A DNA stretch of 64,000 nt from Actinomadura sp. CNU-125 (GTDB lineage Bacteria; Actinomycetota; Actinomycetes; Streptosporangiales; Streptosporangiaceae): positions 1 through 64,000 of the forward strand of contig NZ_MKJY01000066.1 in assembly GCF_001942465.1 (NCBI RefSeq), read 5' to 3'. The notes under the pieces are model-generated. The model made no database searches. It worked only from the letters and a program-made list of their open reading frames with translations, and was not told the origin of the DNA. Positions 1-8,795 of the stretch are shown piece by piece; position 1 is the stretch's first letter, and each line of letters begins with the position of its first letter. Position numbers and translations under genes: made by a program.

Positions 1-362
1 CCGACCGTGCACGGCACGCCGCCGTCGCCGACACCGCCCAAGCGCAAGGACGCCTCACCGAACTGCAGGCCCGCGTCGGCCGCGCCGAGCAGGCCGCCGA
101 CCAGGCCACCGACCGCGCCGACCGTGCCACCGCGCGAGCCGACAGTGCAACAGACACCGCCTCCCAGCTGCGCGCCGCCCTCGTCTTGCCGGTGGTCACC
201 GACATCGGCGACTCGACCGGGGTGCCGCTCACCGACGGCGCAGGCGCGGTCCTTGCCGACGACGGGATGCTCATCCTGCAACGCGTCGGCGACCGCCACA
301 GCCCCGAGGCCGGCCTCGAACTGGCCCGCGCGATCACCGCCGTCGCACACACCCTGCGGTAG
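1..362 (+). CDS. C-terminal part of a coiled-coil protein (truncated by window edge)
   Basis: The frame is open from base 3 and ends with TAG at 360-362, leaving about 119 residues. The first 55 or so are rich in Ala, Asp, Arg and Gln with repeated A-D-x-A and R-A-E-Q-A spacing, typical of an alanine-rich coiled coil. A short globular tail follows, with a stretch ILQRVGDRHSPEAG and an amphipathic last helix (LARAITAVAHTLR). Long coiled coils behind an N-terminal HTH are typical of KfrA-like plasmid proteins, but the N terminus is outside the window, so the function is unassigned. The third-position G/C preference supports this frame over the two others. Confidence 0.6.
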   Translation, partial: DRARHAAVADTAQAQGRLTELQARVGRAEQAADQATDRADRATARADSATDTASQLRAALVLPVVTDIGDSTGVPLTDGAGAVLADDGMLILQRVGDRHSPEAGLELARAITAVAHTLR

Positions 363-506
363 CCGTCCGAGCGGGAAGGACTCCGCCGAGGAGGGCATCC
401 TTCGCGGTGACGATCCGCTCTCGGCGCTGTGTGCGGGCGCTGCTTGACCTTGTCGCGACGTCAGCGTTTCTACCGGTCCCGACGTCGCCAGACGAGAAGG
501 TTTGTG

Positions 507-775
507 ATGCTCGCGTTGCCGTTCGACCGGTCCGATCCGCTCATGCCGCCCGCGGCGTACACCGGGCTGCCGCCGGTCGCGGAGGTGTCGGCACCGGACG
601 GACGGCGGGCATGGCTGGTCACGTCGTTCGACGCGGTCACCCGGGTGCTGACGGACGCGCGGTTCGGAATCACGCCGCCGGGCGCCCAGGCGGCGCGGCG
701 CACGCGCGGCTGCGGCCGCGGATCGAGCGGATCGCCGACGAGCGGGCAGCGGCGTTCGCCGAGAGGCCCGCGCCA
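507..775 (+). pseudogene. cytochrome P450 N-terminal relic
   Basis: ATG at 507 opens a frame that begins like a bacterial CYP (LPFDRSDPLMPPAAYTG, then WLVTSFDAVTRVLTDARFG, the region before helix B). Near 690 the similarity jumps to another frame (HARLRPRIERIADERAAAF), which resembles the segment after the helix C Arg in P450s. Everything between, and everything after (I-helix AGxxT, ExxR and the heme Cys loop), is missing. This is a short remnant with an internal deletion or frameshift and cannot bind heme. It lies among other damaged genes, which fits a decaying flank. Confidence 0.65.
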
Positions 776-1004
776 GCCGGGTGCCCTTGGTGGCGCCGCG
801 CAGTACCTTGCCGAAGTATCTGTCGGCACCGGCGGGCGGAGCCGGTCGGGCGCGCATAGTCGGGGATACCTGTTGGGCGGCCGGTTCGAGTCCTGGAACA
901 CCGTGGCCGACCGTCCAGGTCGTGAACTCGGGGGCGGTGCCCCGACTGCCGGGGGTGCTGGGTGACTCTCGGCAGTCGGGGTGAGGCGTACGACGGAGCC
1001 CGGT

Positions 1005-1580
1005 TCAGGAGGCGGTGGGAGGGGGCGGCTCTTCCTTGGGAGCGTCGGCGTTGGTGTAGACGAGGTGCACGACGCCGGTGGCCTCGAAGGTCGTTGAGGA
1101 CAGCAGCTTCAGGGGCACGGTCTGGCCGTCGGTGAACAGTTTCGCCCCGTGTCCGACGACGATCGGGTGCACCAGCAGGTGCAGCTCGTCGATCATGCCC
1201 TGCTCCAGCATCCAGCGCACCAGCGTGGCGCTACCGGTGGTGCCGAGCCGGGTGTCCGCCTTGAGCGAGGTCAGCTTCGCCGCGACGTCGCCGGTGATGA
1301 GCGAGGAGTTCTGCCATGTCGCTTCGGTCAGGGTGTCGGACACCACGAACTTGCGCGCGCTGTTCATGGCCTCGGTCATCGGGTCAGCGGGGTCGGCGTC
1401 CGGCCAGTAGGAGGCGAACCCCTCGTAGGTGTGCCGACCGAGGAGGGTGGCCTCGGCCTCGTTCATCAGCCCGCCGACGACGGCGCCCATCTGGTCGTCG
1501 AAGTAGGGGAAGTGCCAGGTCTCCGGCGATTCGATCACGCCGTCGAGCGAGATGAAGAGGCTGGACTTGATGAACCCCAT
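1005..1580 (-). CDS. dihydrofolate reductase family protein (RibD C-terminal domain type)
   Basis: About 191 residues. It starts MGFIKSSLFISLDGVIESP, the usual opening of the RibD_C/DHFR-like family in actinobacteria, and continues with LLGRHTYEGFASYWP, a K-FVVSDTL segment and GSATLVRWMLEQGMIDELHL, the NADPH-binding and dimer region. The C-terminal LLVHPIVVGHGAKLF is also typical. These small reductases are related to the riboflavin-pathway reductase, but the substrate of stand-alone members is usually unknown. I chose the ATG at 1578-1580 because an AAGGAG lies about 7 bases upstream; the frame stays open for 32 more codons with no good ribosome site. It is one of the few intact genes in this flank. 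Confidence 0.85.
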   Translation of the reverse strand: MGFIKSSLFISLDGVIESPETWHFPYFDDQMGAVVGGLMNEAEATLLGRHTYEGFASYWPDADPADPMTEAMNSARKFVVSDTLTEATWQNSSLITGDVAAKLTSLKADTRLGTTGSATLVRWMLEQGMIDELHLLVHPIVVGHGAKLFTDGQTVPLKLLSSTTFEATGVVHLVYTNADAPKEEPPPPTAS

Positions 1581-1878
1581 GGCGATGCTCCTTCTGATGG
1601 CGCGTCCGCGGCAGGCGCCCTGGACGGGTATGTCGGCCAAAGGTCGAACGGGGGCTCGACGGATCGACACACCCACGACGTTTTTCCTAACCGGCTACGG
1701 GTCTCCGGACGATCGCCGCGGCGAGCCGCGTTCGAGGTGCGCGATGGCGACGGGGAGGCCGGGATCGGCGCCCCGACGGCTGAAGGATTCGAGGGTCGCG
1801 CGAATTCCGGAGACTTCCCCGGAAACTCAAGCATCGCCCGCTGCCGCAGCGACAGCACTGCGTACAGGCTCTGGTGCA

Positions 1879-1992
1879 GCCGATCGATCGCCTGATTACG
1901 GGGTTGATGAGGTGTCGCTCGCCGACTTGGCGGGCGAGTACGGCGTCGGCCGCTCCACCGTCCACCGCATCATCCACGGACCAGACGCCTGA
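1879..1992 (+). pseudogene. serine resolvase C-terminal HTH fragment
   Basis: The frame ends with VSLADLAGEYGVGRSTVHRI followed by IHGPDA and a stop. This is the DNA-binding helix-turn-helix found at the end of Tn3-type resolvases/invertases, where S-x-A-D-L-A-x-x-x-G-V-x-R-S-T-V spans both helices. No catalytic domain precedes it in any frame. It is a relic of a recombinase, comparable with the larger broken resolvase near 20.4-20.9 kb. Confidence 0.5.
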
Positions 1993-2072
1993 CTGCGGCT
2001 CAGCGTTTAGCGCTGATACTCGGCCGGATCATCCCGCTACCCAAAGTAGGGCAGTCGACTTTGAAACAGGCC

Positions 2073-3035
2073 TTAGGCGACCTTCTCGTCGGCGGTGGGC
2101 AGGTCGCGGACGAAGGCGCCCATCTCCTCGATGGAGCGCAGGCCCTCGCGGCAGAAGTCGGCGAAGATCTGGAAGACATGGGGCTGGCGGTCCCAGACGA
2201 CGAGGTTGACGGGCACCCCGGCGTCCGACAGGCGCCGGGCCATCAACTCGGCGTCCACCAGCAGCACCTCGGTCGACCCCACGTGGATCAGGGTCGGCGG
2301 CATCGCGGCGAGGGCCCCGTTGACGGGCGAGTGCAGCGGTTCCAGCACGAGGCCGCCGAGCAGCATCGGGGTGAGCTCCGGCAGCAGTGCGCCTGGGATG
2401 TAAGGGTCCAGCAGCAGGTTGGCGTGCGCGAGCTTGTCGGTGTGGTCGAGGTTGGTCACCGGCGACATCGCCACCAGGCCGCCGGGCGCGGGCAGCCCGT
2501 CCAGGACGGCCTGGAGCGCGGTCGCGAACGTCAGAAACCCGCCCGCCGAGTCCCCGGCGATCACGATCTCCTCCGCCCGGTACCCCTCGTCCAACAGGAA
2601 CTCGTACGCCGCCGCGCAGTCGGCGATCGACTCGAGCAGCGTCGTGCCGGGCAGCTGCCGGTAGGCCACCGACAACGCGGGTGCCCCCGACGCCGCCGAC
2701 AACCGCGCCACCATCCGCCGGTGCGTCCGCAGACCGCCGACCACGAACCCGCCCCCGTGCAGATAGAGGATCACCCGCCCCTGCCCGTGGGCCGCGCTCA
2801 CCCCGGGCCCCAGCACCCACTCCGCGCCGAACCCGTCGAATCGCACCGCAGCCCGCCGTGTCCCCGGCGGCGTCACCATCACCGCGCACAGCGGGTCGAG
2901 CGCCTTCCACAACCGCATCCCGAACGGAGTGAACAGCACATACCGCATCAGCGGCCGCAACCAGAACCGCAAGAAGAAGGTGAACACCCGGGTGGGCACC
3001 CCCACCCCGAGCCGCTCCTCCACGACCTGTCCCAT
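2073..3035 (-). CDS. alpha/beta hydrolase, hormone-sensitive-lipase family esterase
   Basis: About 320 residues, the normal length for HSL (family IV) esterases. The oxyanion-hole motif HGGG lies at about residues 93-96 (LYLHGGGFVVGG) and the nucleophile elbow GDSAGG at about 161-166. The acid is probably the Asp in STEVLLVDAELM and the base the His in WDRQPHVFQ near the C terminus, so the catalytic triad looks complete. Hydrolyses carboxyl esters of unknown substrate; no signal peptide, so probably cytoplasmic or membrane-associated (the N terminus has hydrophobic stretches). The ATG at 3033-3035 has GGAGG five bases upstream; a GTG two codons earlier overlaps that site and is less likely. 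Confidence 0.88.
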   Translation of the reverse strand: MGQVVEERLGVGVPTRVFTFFLRFWLRPLMRYVLFTPFGMRLWKALDPLCAVMVTPPGTRRAAVRFDGFGAEWVLGPGVSAAHGQGRVILYLHGGGFVVGGLRTHRRMVARLSAASGAPALSVAYRQLPGTTLLESIADCAAAYEFLLDEGYRAEEIVIAGDSAGGFLTFATALQAVLDGLPAPGGLVAMSPVTNLDHTDKLAHANLLLDPYIPGALLPELTPMLLGGLVLEPLHSPVNGALAAMPPTLIHVGSTEVLLVDAELMARRLSDAGVPVNLVVWDRQPHVFQIFADFCREGLRSIEEMGAFVRDLPTADEKVA

Positions 3036-3346
3036 GTCCACCTCCCGAGCAAGCGTTAGGCCGCTACGCTACCGGAGCCCCCGTCCGAAGCTCGAGCCGC
3101 CCAGGCCCTATCTGGTAAGAGGCGCCTAAGGTCTGTTCGCAGTTCGGATCATGGGAGAGGCACCGCCAAGCCGAGACCGACCAGACCGCAGAGGCTGCGG
3201 AAGGCATGGCGGCCGACTGCCGCCTGAGCTGCCCGGGCCTACCTCCCCTCCTCACTCGCTCGGTCGCTGGAATCGGGGAAGCGGAGATGTCGCCAAGCTC
3301 GCGCAGGAGCTGCGGTTATTTCGGTTCTCTGGGCGGTTGTGGATTT
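3036..3346. other. intergenic gap, no gene recognised
   Basis: About 310 bases between the esterase start and the end of the next gene. Short frames exist on both strands but none has a ribosome site or a recognisable motif. The segment near 3110-3150 (GGCGCCTAAGGTCTGTTCGC) looked like an insertion-sequence end, but no partner end was found. The esterase promoter should lie here. Confidence 0.4.
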
Positions 3347-4080
3347 TCAGCAGGCCGCCCTGCTGGCCAGCGGATCGCTCGACGGTTCGCTGCAGCCCTC
3401 CGGCACGGCTGGCTGGGTGCGGCGCGCGTAGGCGAGAGCGGCGGCGGCCAGTCCCGCCCCCCAGTAGGCGGGGACGGCCACCCAGAAGAACGTCTCCGGC
3501 AGCGCCATGTCGCCGTCGGGTGGGAAGGGGTTGCGGCCGTGCAGCGTCTCCCAGAACATCTGGAGCAGCATCAACCCGAAGTAGACGGTGATCCCCGCCG
3601 CGACGCACGCGGCGGCATAAGCCCACAAGGACGGCCGCGTGTAGACGACCGGCGCGCGCGGCCCTGCCGCCGCTGGTAGGCCAGCGTCAACAAGCCGAGG
3701 AGCACTCCGCCGCCCGCGCACGCCGCGCGGCTCAGCGCGCCCAGCGGATAGAACTCGATCCCGAGTCCCGGGAACACCGCGCCGATCACGTCGAGCAGCA
3801 GCAGCGCCGACGAAGCGACCAGCGCGAGGCTCGCCGCCCAGGCCGTGCCGAGCAGCAGCCGCCGCGGCACTCCGTCCAGGTCGGTGCGGAGCAGAACGAA
3901 CCCGGCGTCGGCCGCGACGGCGCAGAGCACGGCCGCACCCCAGCCGGTGAAGGCCACCAGGTCGCTTTCCACGGGAGACAGCCCGCCGGGCGTCCCGGCC
4001 GCGGCCCAGTACACGCGCAGCACCAAGTAGGCCGAGATCCACAAGGGCGCCACCAACGGCATCCGTCTCGTGAGCGTCAT
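3347..4080 (-). pseudogene. polytopic membrane protein, frameshifted
   Basis: Starts MTLTRRMPLVAPLWISAYLV at 4080 and has hydrophobic segments around LWISAYLVLRVYWAA, FTGWGAAVLCAVAADAGF, WAASLALVASSALLLLDVIG and GVLLGLLTLAYQ. Near 3650-3672, in a run of alternating G and C, the hydrophobic pattern moves to another frame (SLWAYAAACVAAGITVYFG, then ETFFWVAVPAYWGAGLAA) and ends at 3347. The sum is about 240 residues with six or so membrane helices, including a WETLHGRNPFPPDGDM loop. The family is unassigned. The break is either a sequencing indel in GC-repeat DNA or true decay. Confidence 0.55.
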
Positions 4081-4222
4081 GCCACGAGCTTCACCCCACG
4101 GACGTTCCCCGCGCCTCCCCCGGTCGGTTCACCCGCTTCCCTCTCAGGAATGAGTAGCGTCGGCTCCGAGGCCGTCGCCATACGTGTTCGGAACCGACAA
4201 CGCTCGGGTACAGCGGGGCACC

Positions 4223-4749
4223 TCATATGTCCGGGTGTGGGCGGTCGGCTGAGGACGAAGCGGAGCGGGCGTCCGGTGCGTAGCTTTCCTCTCCGGTCTC
4301 GGCAACCGCACGCTGTCGCCTGCGCCCGCCTGTGGAGTGGCCGGCCCACAGCGGGCGGGCGCCTCTGCGGACCAGGGCGAGAGCCCCCAGGGTGAGGAGC
4401 GCGGTGAGGATCCACTCGCGGCTGCCCACCATGAGGTAGACGTGACCGGCGCGGCCGACGTCCCTGGCCTCTGCCCGCATGCCCGTCCGCAGTCCGGGGC
4501 CGCTTCCGTAAAGGTAGACGTCCTGCCGGTCGATCGTTCCGTCCGCGGACTGGAAGCGGCCCTGCCAGGTGCAGGCGGTGTGCCCGGGGTGGCTGATGCA
4601 GTTCCGGCTTTGGGGGCGGAACGTTCCGTGGACGCCCGCGTCCGCTCGCGCTGCACGGATTACCTGGGGAACGCCCGGAAGCACAAGTGCCAGGAGCAGG
4701 CGCCCGCGATGATCAGCATGATGTCGAAGGCGGACGGGCGCGCCCTCAT
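4223..4749 (-). pseudogene. small two-helix membrane protein, frameshifted
   Basis: ATG at 4747-4749 overlaps the likely stop of the upstream gene (ATGA). It begins MRARPSAFDIMLIIAGACS, a membrane anchor, then reaches a stop near 4660. The continuation lies in another frame: GTFRPQSRNCISHPGHTACT, WQGRFQSADGTIDRQDVYLY and a C-terminal helix (EWILTALLTLGALALV). Put together this is a small protein with one helix at each end and an exported loop holding two Cys. Function unknown. The two halves fit one gene so well that an indel near 4665 is likely. Confidence 0.45.
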
Positions 4750-5320
4750 GCGCGGACCGGCTGCTGTCTCGGCTTGTCCGCGACGGCGCAGGCGCAGGCC
4801 ATGTCGGCGCGTTCGTCCGGGCGTGGCGCCGGTGGAGCAGCATGGCAACGACCATCGGCACCGTGACGATCGCGTTGTAGAAGAGATGGAGTTCGACCCG
4901 GGGGATGAGCAGCTGGATGATGCTGGTCGGGACCGGACGCCCGCCCAGGTAGGAGTCGGTCGTGGCCTGGATCAGCAAGATCAGGTGTTCGATGTGGTGC
5001 CAGGCCTGGATGAGCAACGCGAGCGTCCACCAGGTTCGAGATCGGCCGGTGAAACCCGGCGTCAAAATGATCAGGCCGATCAGCATCACCAAGGCGTATC
5101 CGTAATGGAGCCATTCCGACTCGATCAGCCAGGGGAACGGAATTCCCAGGATCCCTCGTGCTTCGGGCGTCGGCCAGCCCATCACCCAGATCTGGACCGC
5201 TTGGACCACATGCTCGCCCCAATGCGCCACCACAATCACCATGAAGGTCGCGACGGCGACTTTATGGCCCCGGGTGTTGAGCGGAGTGAGCAGTCCGGCT
5301 TTCCCGCTGCCACCTTCCAT
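4746..5320 (-). CDS. histidine-rich polytopic membrane protein (frame ambiguous at the C terminus)
   Basis: Begins MEGGSGKAGLLTPLNTRGHK at 5320. Membrane helices carry paired or single His: AHWGEHVVQAVQIWVM, SEWLHYGYALVMLIG, WHHIEHLILLIQ and VELHLFYNAIVTVPM. Intramembrane His in such positions often bind heme or metal, but I do not recognise a named family. After about residue 175 the same frame runs on without a stop into the next gene, whereas another frame gives a natural end (KPRQQPVRA, stop 4746-4748) overlapping the ATG of the downstream gene. I therefore treat the two as separate genes with an indel around 4790-4850. Confidence 0.5.
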
Positions 5321-5708
5321 GACGAGCCCCTCTCAGGCTGTGGCGGTGGCCCGTCGGCGATGATCTTGGACACACCGGGACTCCTCAACTTAAGCCGGGT
5401 CGTCCTGAAGAGGCTTCTTCGAACGTGCGGAAGTCCACCTCTTGCAGAGTGTTGAAAAGCGTGCTTATCCGCTGTTCCTCGACTTCATGGCGGGGAACTC
5501 CTGTAGCCACCGCTCCCCCAAGCCTGGGCGAGTAGCCGCACACGGTGCCGGGAGACATCAGCATGAGTGCAGTGCGCACGTGTTGTCCGTGATCAGATGT
5601 CGGCTGCGCCCCTGCGGCTGCCGTATTTCGGCCGCGCGCATCGATGGGAATAGGGCTTTCCGACCGAACGGCGATGGTGCTCTGATGCGCCGTTCGGCGG
5701 CGCTGACA

Positions 5709-6012
5709 CGCCCCCGGTTTCCTGTCCGGCGAAGGAATGAACCTCACCGTGCCGTGGCCTGCAACCCGACTCGCGTCGGTGGCAGTGGAGGGCTCGGGCG
5801 CTGTCCCGCGCTCGGCGCCCGGAATTTTTTCGTTCCGCTGCTCGTGAGGGCCCTGCGGTGTGGGAGTGCCGCGGTCATCGTGGTCGGCCCGTTGGGGGCG
5901 GGAGTGTTTTGCGTCGTCCGAAAAATTTCCGGGCGCCGAGACGTCGGGTTGCAGGCCCCGTCCCGGCGAGGTGTGGGGGATTCGCCGGACAGGAACCGGG
6001 GGCGCTGCCCCC
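5709..6012. repeat. large imperfect inverted repeat upstream of parB
   Basis: The left arm holds CCCCCGGTTTCCTGTCCGGC (from 5709), GGCCTGCAACCCGAC (5756-5770) and CTCGGCGCCCGGAATTTTTT (from 5810). The right arm holds their reverse complements in mirrored order: AAAAATTTCCGGGCGCCGAG (to 5940), GTCGGGTTGCAGGCC (5943-5957) and TTCGCCGGACAGGAACCGGG (to 6000). The arms are over 100 bases with gaps, and the centre is about 90 bases. A tight hairpin GGGGGC-GCT-GCCCCC (5998-6012) follows directly before the parB ribosome site. No gene is seen in 5321-6037. Possible roles: parS-type partition site, origin element or autoregulatory operator. Confidence 0.7.
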
Positions 6013-6037
6013 AGAGATTTTTGGAGGCGCTCACGAT

Positions 6038-7738
6038 ATGAGCACCACAGCATCGGAACGTGCCCGCGTCGTGATCGCGGTCGAACGGTTGAAGCCGCAT
6101 CCCGAGCATGTTCGGGCGGAGGTGGACCTGAACCGCCAGTTCCTGGCGTCGATCGCGGCTACCGGGGTCATCGAGGCCCTGCACGTTACGCCGGATCCCG
6201 AAGGGCGCGGCGGCTTCCTCATTCTGGAGGGGCACCGTCGTTGGGCGGCTGCGTGCAAGGTCGGGGTCGGTGAGGTTCCGTGTGATGTGGACGCCGGGCC
6301 CAGCGGTGATGCGGGGCGCCAGCATCTGGTGCAGTACATCGCCAACGACCCGGCGCTGCGCACCAACCACAGCCCGTACGAGCAGACGCAGGCTCTGACG
6401 CTGGCCGCCGAGGCCGGTGCGAGCCGGACCGAGATCCGCAAGGCGACCGGGCTCACCGCCGTGGAGGTCAAGCAGGTGCTCAAGGCCGGACGGCTCGGTC
6501 CGGACGGGTGGAAGCGGGTTCGGGAGACGGTCGCGGAGGACTACGAGCTGACGGTCCCCGAGCTGGCGATCCTGGCCGAGTTCCAGGACGACGAGGAGGC
6601 GACGGGACGGCTGCTGGCGGCCGCGCGGTACGGCGAGCCGCTCGAAGCGGTCGCCGGGCTCGTCCGCCGCACCCGCGCCGAGGAAGCCGAGCACCGGCGG
6701 CTGGTGGAACAGCTCACCGGTGACGGCGTGGCCGTGAGCGAGGAGCTCCCCGACGGCGCGGTCGAGCTGGGCGCGCTGCGCGCGGGTGAGGACGTCCTGG
6801 AGGCCGGGGCGCACGGGGGCTGCCCCGGGCGCGGGGCGTGGTTCCCCGCATCGCTGACCGAGCCGGTGCACTACTGCACCGACCCGATCCGGTACGGGCA
6901 CGCGTTCGCCGACCCGGCGTTGGGTGAGCGGGTTCGCGTCCGCGGCGAGCTGGCGGCGGCGGGCGAGAACGTCACCGAGGGGCTCCCGATGGGTGCGTGG
7001 CGGCTGGACTCGCTGCGGCACGACGGGCGGGAGCTGACCGGCGAGGAGCATCGCGGGTGTCCGGGCGCCGGGGTGTACGTGCGGCGGGGCGAAGTGCCCG
7101 AGCCGGTGTACTACTGCCGGTCCGCGGCGGCGCACGGGCACACCGTCCGCAGCAACGGGGTCGCCGCGGCCGCGCCGGGCGTGAAGAAGCCGGAGGAGAC
7201 GCCGCGCCGGGACGTCGTGCGGTTCAACCGGGAGTGGGCGACCGCCGCCGAACACCGCCGCAAGTTCCTGTCGCAGCTGCTGCGGCGCCGGTCCGCGCCC
7301 AAAGGCACGGCGGCCTTCGTGACCGGGCGGCTGCTGGAGATGCCCACCCCCGTGCCGGGCGGGCTGGGGTCCTGGCGCAACGAGTTCCTGTTCACCGAGT
7401 TCACCGGCAAATCGTTCGACGAGGCGCGCCGGGAGGCCGAACGGGCGGCGACGGGACGGCTGCACACGCTGCTGCTCGCCCAGCTCGCCGCGGCGTTCGA
7501 GTACGACATCGCCGACGTCGGCGGCAAGGTCAAGACCGACCGCAGCAACACCTGGCGCACCGACGACCGGACGAACCCGTACTGCAGCCGCACCGAGGCC
7601 GCCGTCTACCTGGAGTTCCTGGTCGCGTGCGGGTACGAGGCGACCGCGATCGAGAAGGCCGTCATCGCCGGGGCCCGCTACACCGGCATCGACCCGGCCC
7701 AGACCGACGTGGAGAAGACCGCGCAGGAAGCCGCCTGA
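6038..7738 (+). CDS. parB: ParB/Spo0J-family protein with duplicated Cys/His motif
   Basis: 566 residues; ATG at 6038 behind TTGGAGGC. Residues about 10-90 are a ParB/sulfiredoxin N-terminal domain (VERLKPHPEHVR, TGVIEALHVTP, LEGHRRWAAACKVG, the last being the nucleotide-binding arginine patch). Residues about 105-170 give the HTH region (NHSPYEQTQALTLAAEAG, EIRKATGLTAVEVKQ). A tandem repeat of about 60 residues follows, each unit containing GCPGxG, then E-P-V-x-Y-C and a G-H pair (first near 250-290, second near 325-365). This is not part of ordinary chromosomal ParB. The C-terminal half is helical. No parA lies next to it; the neighbours are phage-like recombination genes. Role: DNA binding for segregation or element regulation. 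Confidence 0.8.
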   Translation: MSTTASERARVVIAVERLKPHPEHVRAEVDLNRQFLASIAATGVIEALHVTPDPEGRGGFLILEGHRRWAAACKVGVGEVPCDVDAGPSGDAGRQHLVQYIANDPALRTNHSPYEQTQALTLAAEAGASRTEIRKATGLTAVEVKQVLKAGRLGPDGWKRVRETVAEDYELTVPELAILAEFQDDEEATGRLLAAARYGEPLEAVAGLVRRTRAEEAEHRRLVEQLTGDGVAVSEELPDGAVELGALRAGEDVLEAGAHGGCPGRGAWFPASLTEPVHYCTDPIRYGHAFADPALGERVRVRGELAAAGENVTEGLPMGAWRLDSLRHDGRELTGEEHRGCPGAGVYVRRGEVPEPVYYCRSAAAHGHTVRSNGVAAAAPGVKKPEETPRRDVVRFNREWATAAEHRRKFLSQLLRRRSAPKGTAAFVTGRLLEMPTPVPGGLGSWRNEFLFTEFTGKSFDEARREAERAATGRLHTLLLAQLAAAFEYDIADVGGKVKTDRSNTWRTDDRTNPYCSRTEAAVYLEFLVACGYEATAIEKAVIAGARYTGIDPAQTDVEKTAQEAA

Positions 7739-7751
7739 CCCCGACAACACC

Positions 7752-7793
7752 ACGGCGCCGCCGCGTCCGCGAGAACGGACGCGGCGGCGCCGT
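7752..7793 (+). terminator. hairpin terminator after parB
   Basis: A perfect 18-base stem (ACGGCGCCGCCGCGTCCG with its complement) around the loop CGAGAA, followed by TTTCG. It lies 14 bases after the parB stop and before the ribosome site of the exonuclease gene. Confidence 0.75.
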
Positions 7794-7820
7794 TTCGCGT
7801 TCATCGAAAGGAGGAAGACG

Positions 7821-8795
7821 ATGGCTCTCGCTCTGGCCACCACATCGGTGACTCCGGCCGCCGAGCCGGTACTGCCCGCGGACGCGCCGCGCCGGCGGTG
7901 GCTGCAGGCACGACGGTCCGGCATCGGCGGTTCGGACGTGCTCGCGGTCCTCGGTCTCGATCCGTGGTCGTCGCGTCTGGCGGTCTACCTCGCCAAGACC
8001 GGCGCCGAGGTCGAACGTCCCGAGACCGACGACATGGTCTGGGGACGGTTCGTCGAGCCCGCGATCGCCGAGTACTTCACCCACCGGACCGGGATCGGCG
8101 CCGTCCGGTGCGGCCTGCTGCGCAACGTCGAGCGTCCGTGGCAGCTCGCGTCGGTCGACCGGCTCACCGCCGACGGGGGCCTGCTGGAGATCAAGAACAC
8201 CGGGCACTGGCGCCGCGCGGAGTGGGACGGCGGGCAGATCGCCGACGGCGCCGAGGCGCAGACCCAGCACTACCTGGACGTGACCGGGCTGCCGCACGCG
8301 TGGGTGGCCGCGCAGGTCGGCGGCGCGCCGCCGCTGATCCGGCGGGTCGAGCGCGACGAGCGGCTGATCGCCGACATGCGCGAGATCGAGCGGGAGTTCT
8401 GGGCGCTGGTCCAAGCCCGCACTCCCCCGCCGCTGGAAGGTGGCAAGGCCGAGGAACAGCTGGTCAACCGCATGTTTCCGCGCGCGCAGCCCGGCCGGAC
8501 GGTCGAGGTCGGCGAGCGCGGCCTGCGGCTGGCGCGCGACTACGACCGGGCCCACCAAGAGGAGGGCATCGCCACGGCCGCCAAGAAGCGCGCCAAGACC
8601 GGCCTGACCCACCTGATGGGCGACGCCGAGGTCGCGACCTACCGCGGACGGACGATCGCGGCGTGGGCGAACGCGTCCAAGACCGGCTACGACGGCGACG
8701 TCCTCGAGGCGAGGTTCCCCGCCGCGGCGGACGCCGCCCGCCGCACCACCGAGTACCGCAAGTTCTCCAACAAGCTGCCGAAGGAGCTGACGTAG
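7821..8795 (+). CDS. YqaJ-type viral recombinase / lambda-exonuclease-like nuclease
   Basis: 324 residues; ATG at 7821 after AAAGGAGGAAGACG. Residues about 25-45 read WLQARRSGIGGSDVLAVLGL, the signature opening of YqaJ nucleases. VWGRFVEPAIAEYF carries the early acidic residue, then ASVDRL and LLEIKNT supply the D...E-x-K of the PD-(D/E)xK site that chelates metal. Such enzymes resect double-stranded ends to give 3' single strands for annealing by RecT. The recT gene starts directly after the stop codon, so the pair forms a phage-type recombination module. Intact and full length. Confidence 0.9.
   Translation: MALALATTSVTPAAEPVLPADAPRRRWLQARRSGIGGSDVLAVLGLDPWSSRLAVYLAKTGAEVERPETDDMVWGRFVEPAIAEYFTHRTGIGAVRCGLLRNVERPWQLASVDRLTADGGLLEIKNTGHWRRAEWDGGQIADGAEAQTQHYLDVTGLPHAWVAAQVGGAPPLIRRVERDERLIADMREIEREFWALVQARTPPPLEGGKAEEQLVNRMFPRAQPGRTVEVGERGLRLARDYDRAHQEEGIATAAKKRAKTGLTHLMGDAEVATYRGRTIAAWANASKTGYDGDVLEARFPAAADAARRTTEYRKFSNKLPKELT

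Noticed and set aside
866-895. GGTTCGAGTCC, a tRNA T-loop-like sequence that could mark an att site
   Set aside because: Only three of five T-stem pairs form, and no acceptor, anticodon or D arm is found around it.
3105-3160. Possible insertion-sequence end near the esterase
   Set aside because: No matching inverted end, target duplication or transposase piece could be found.
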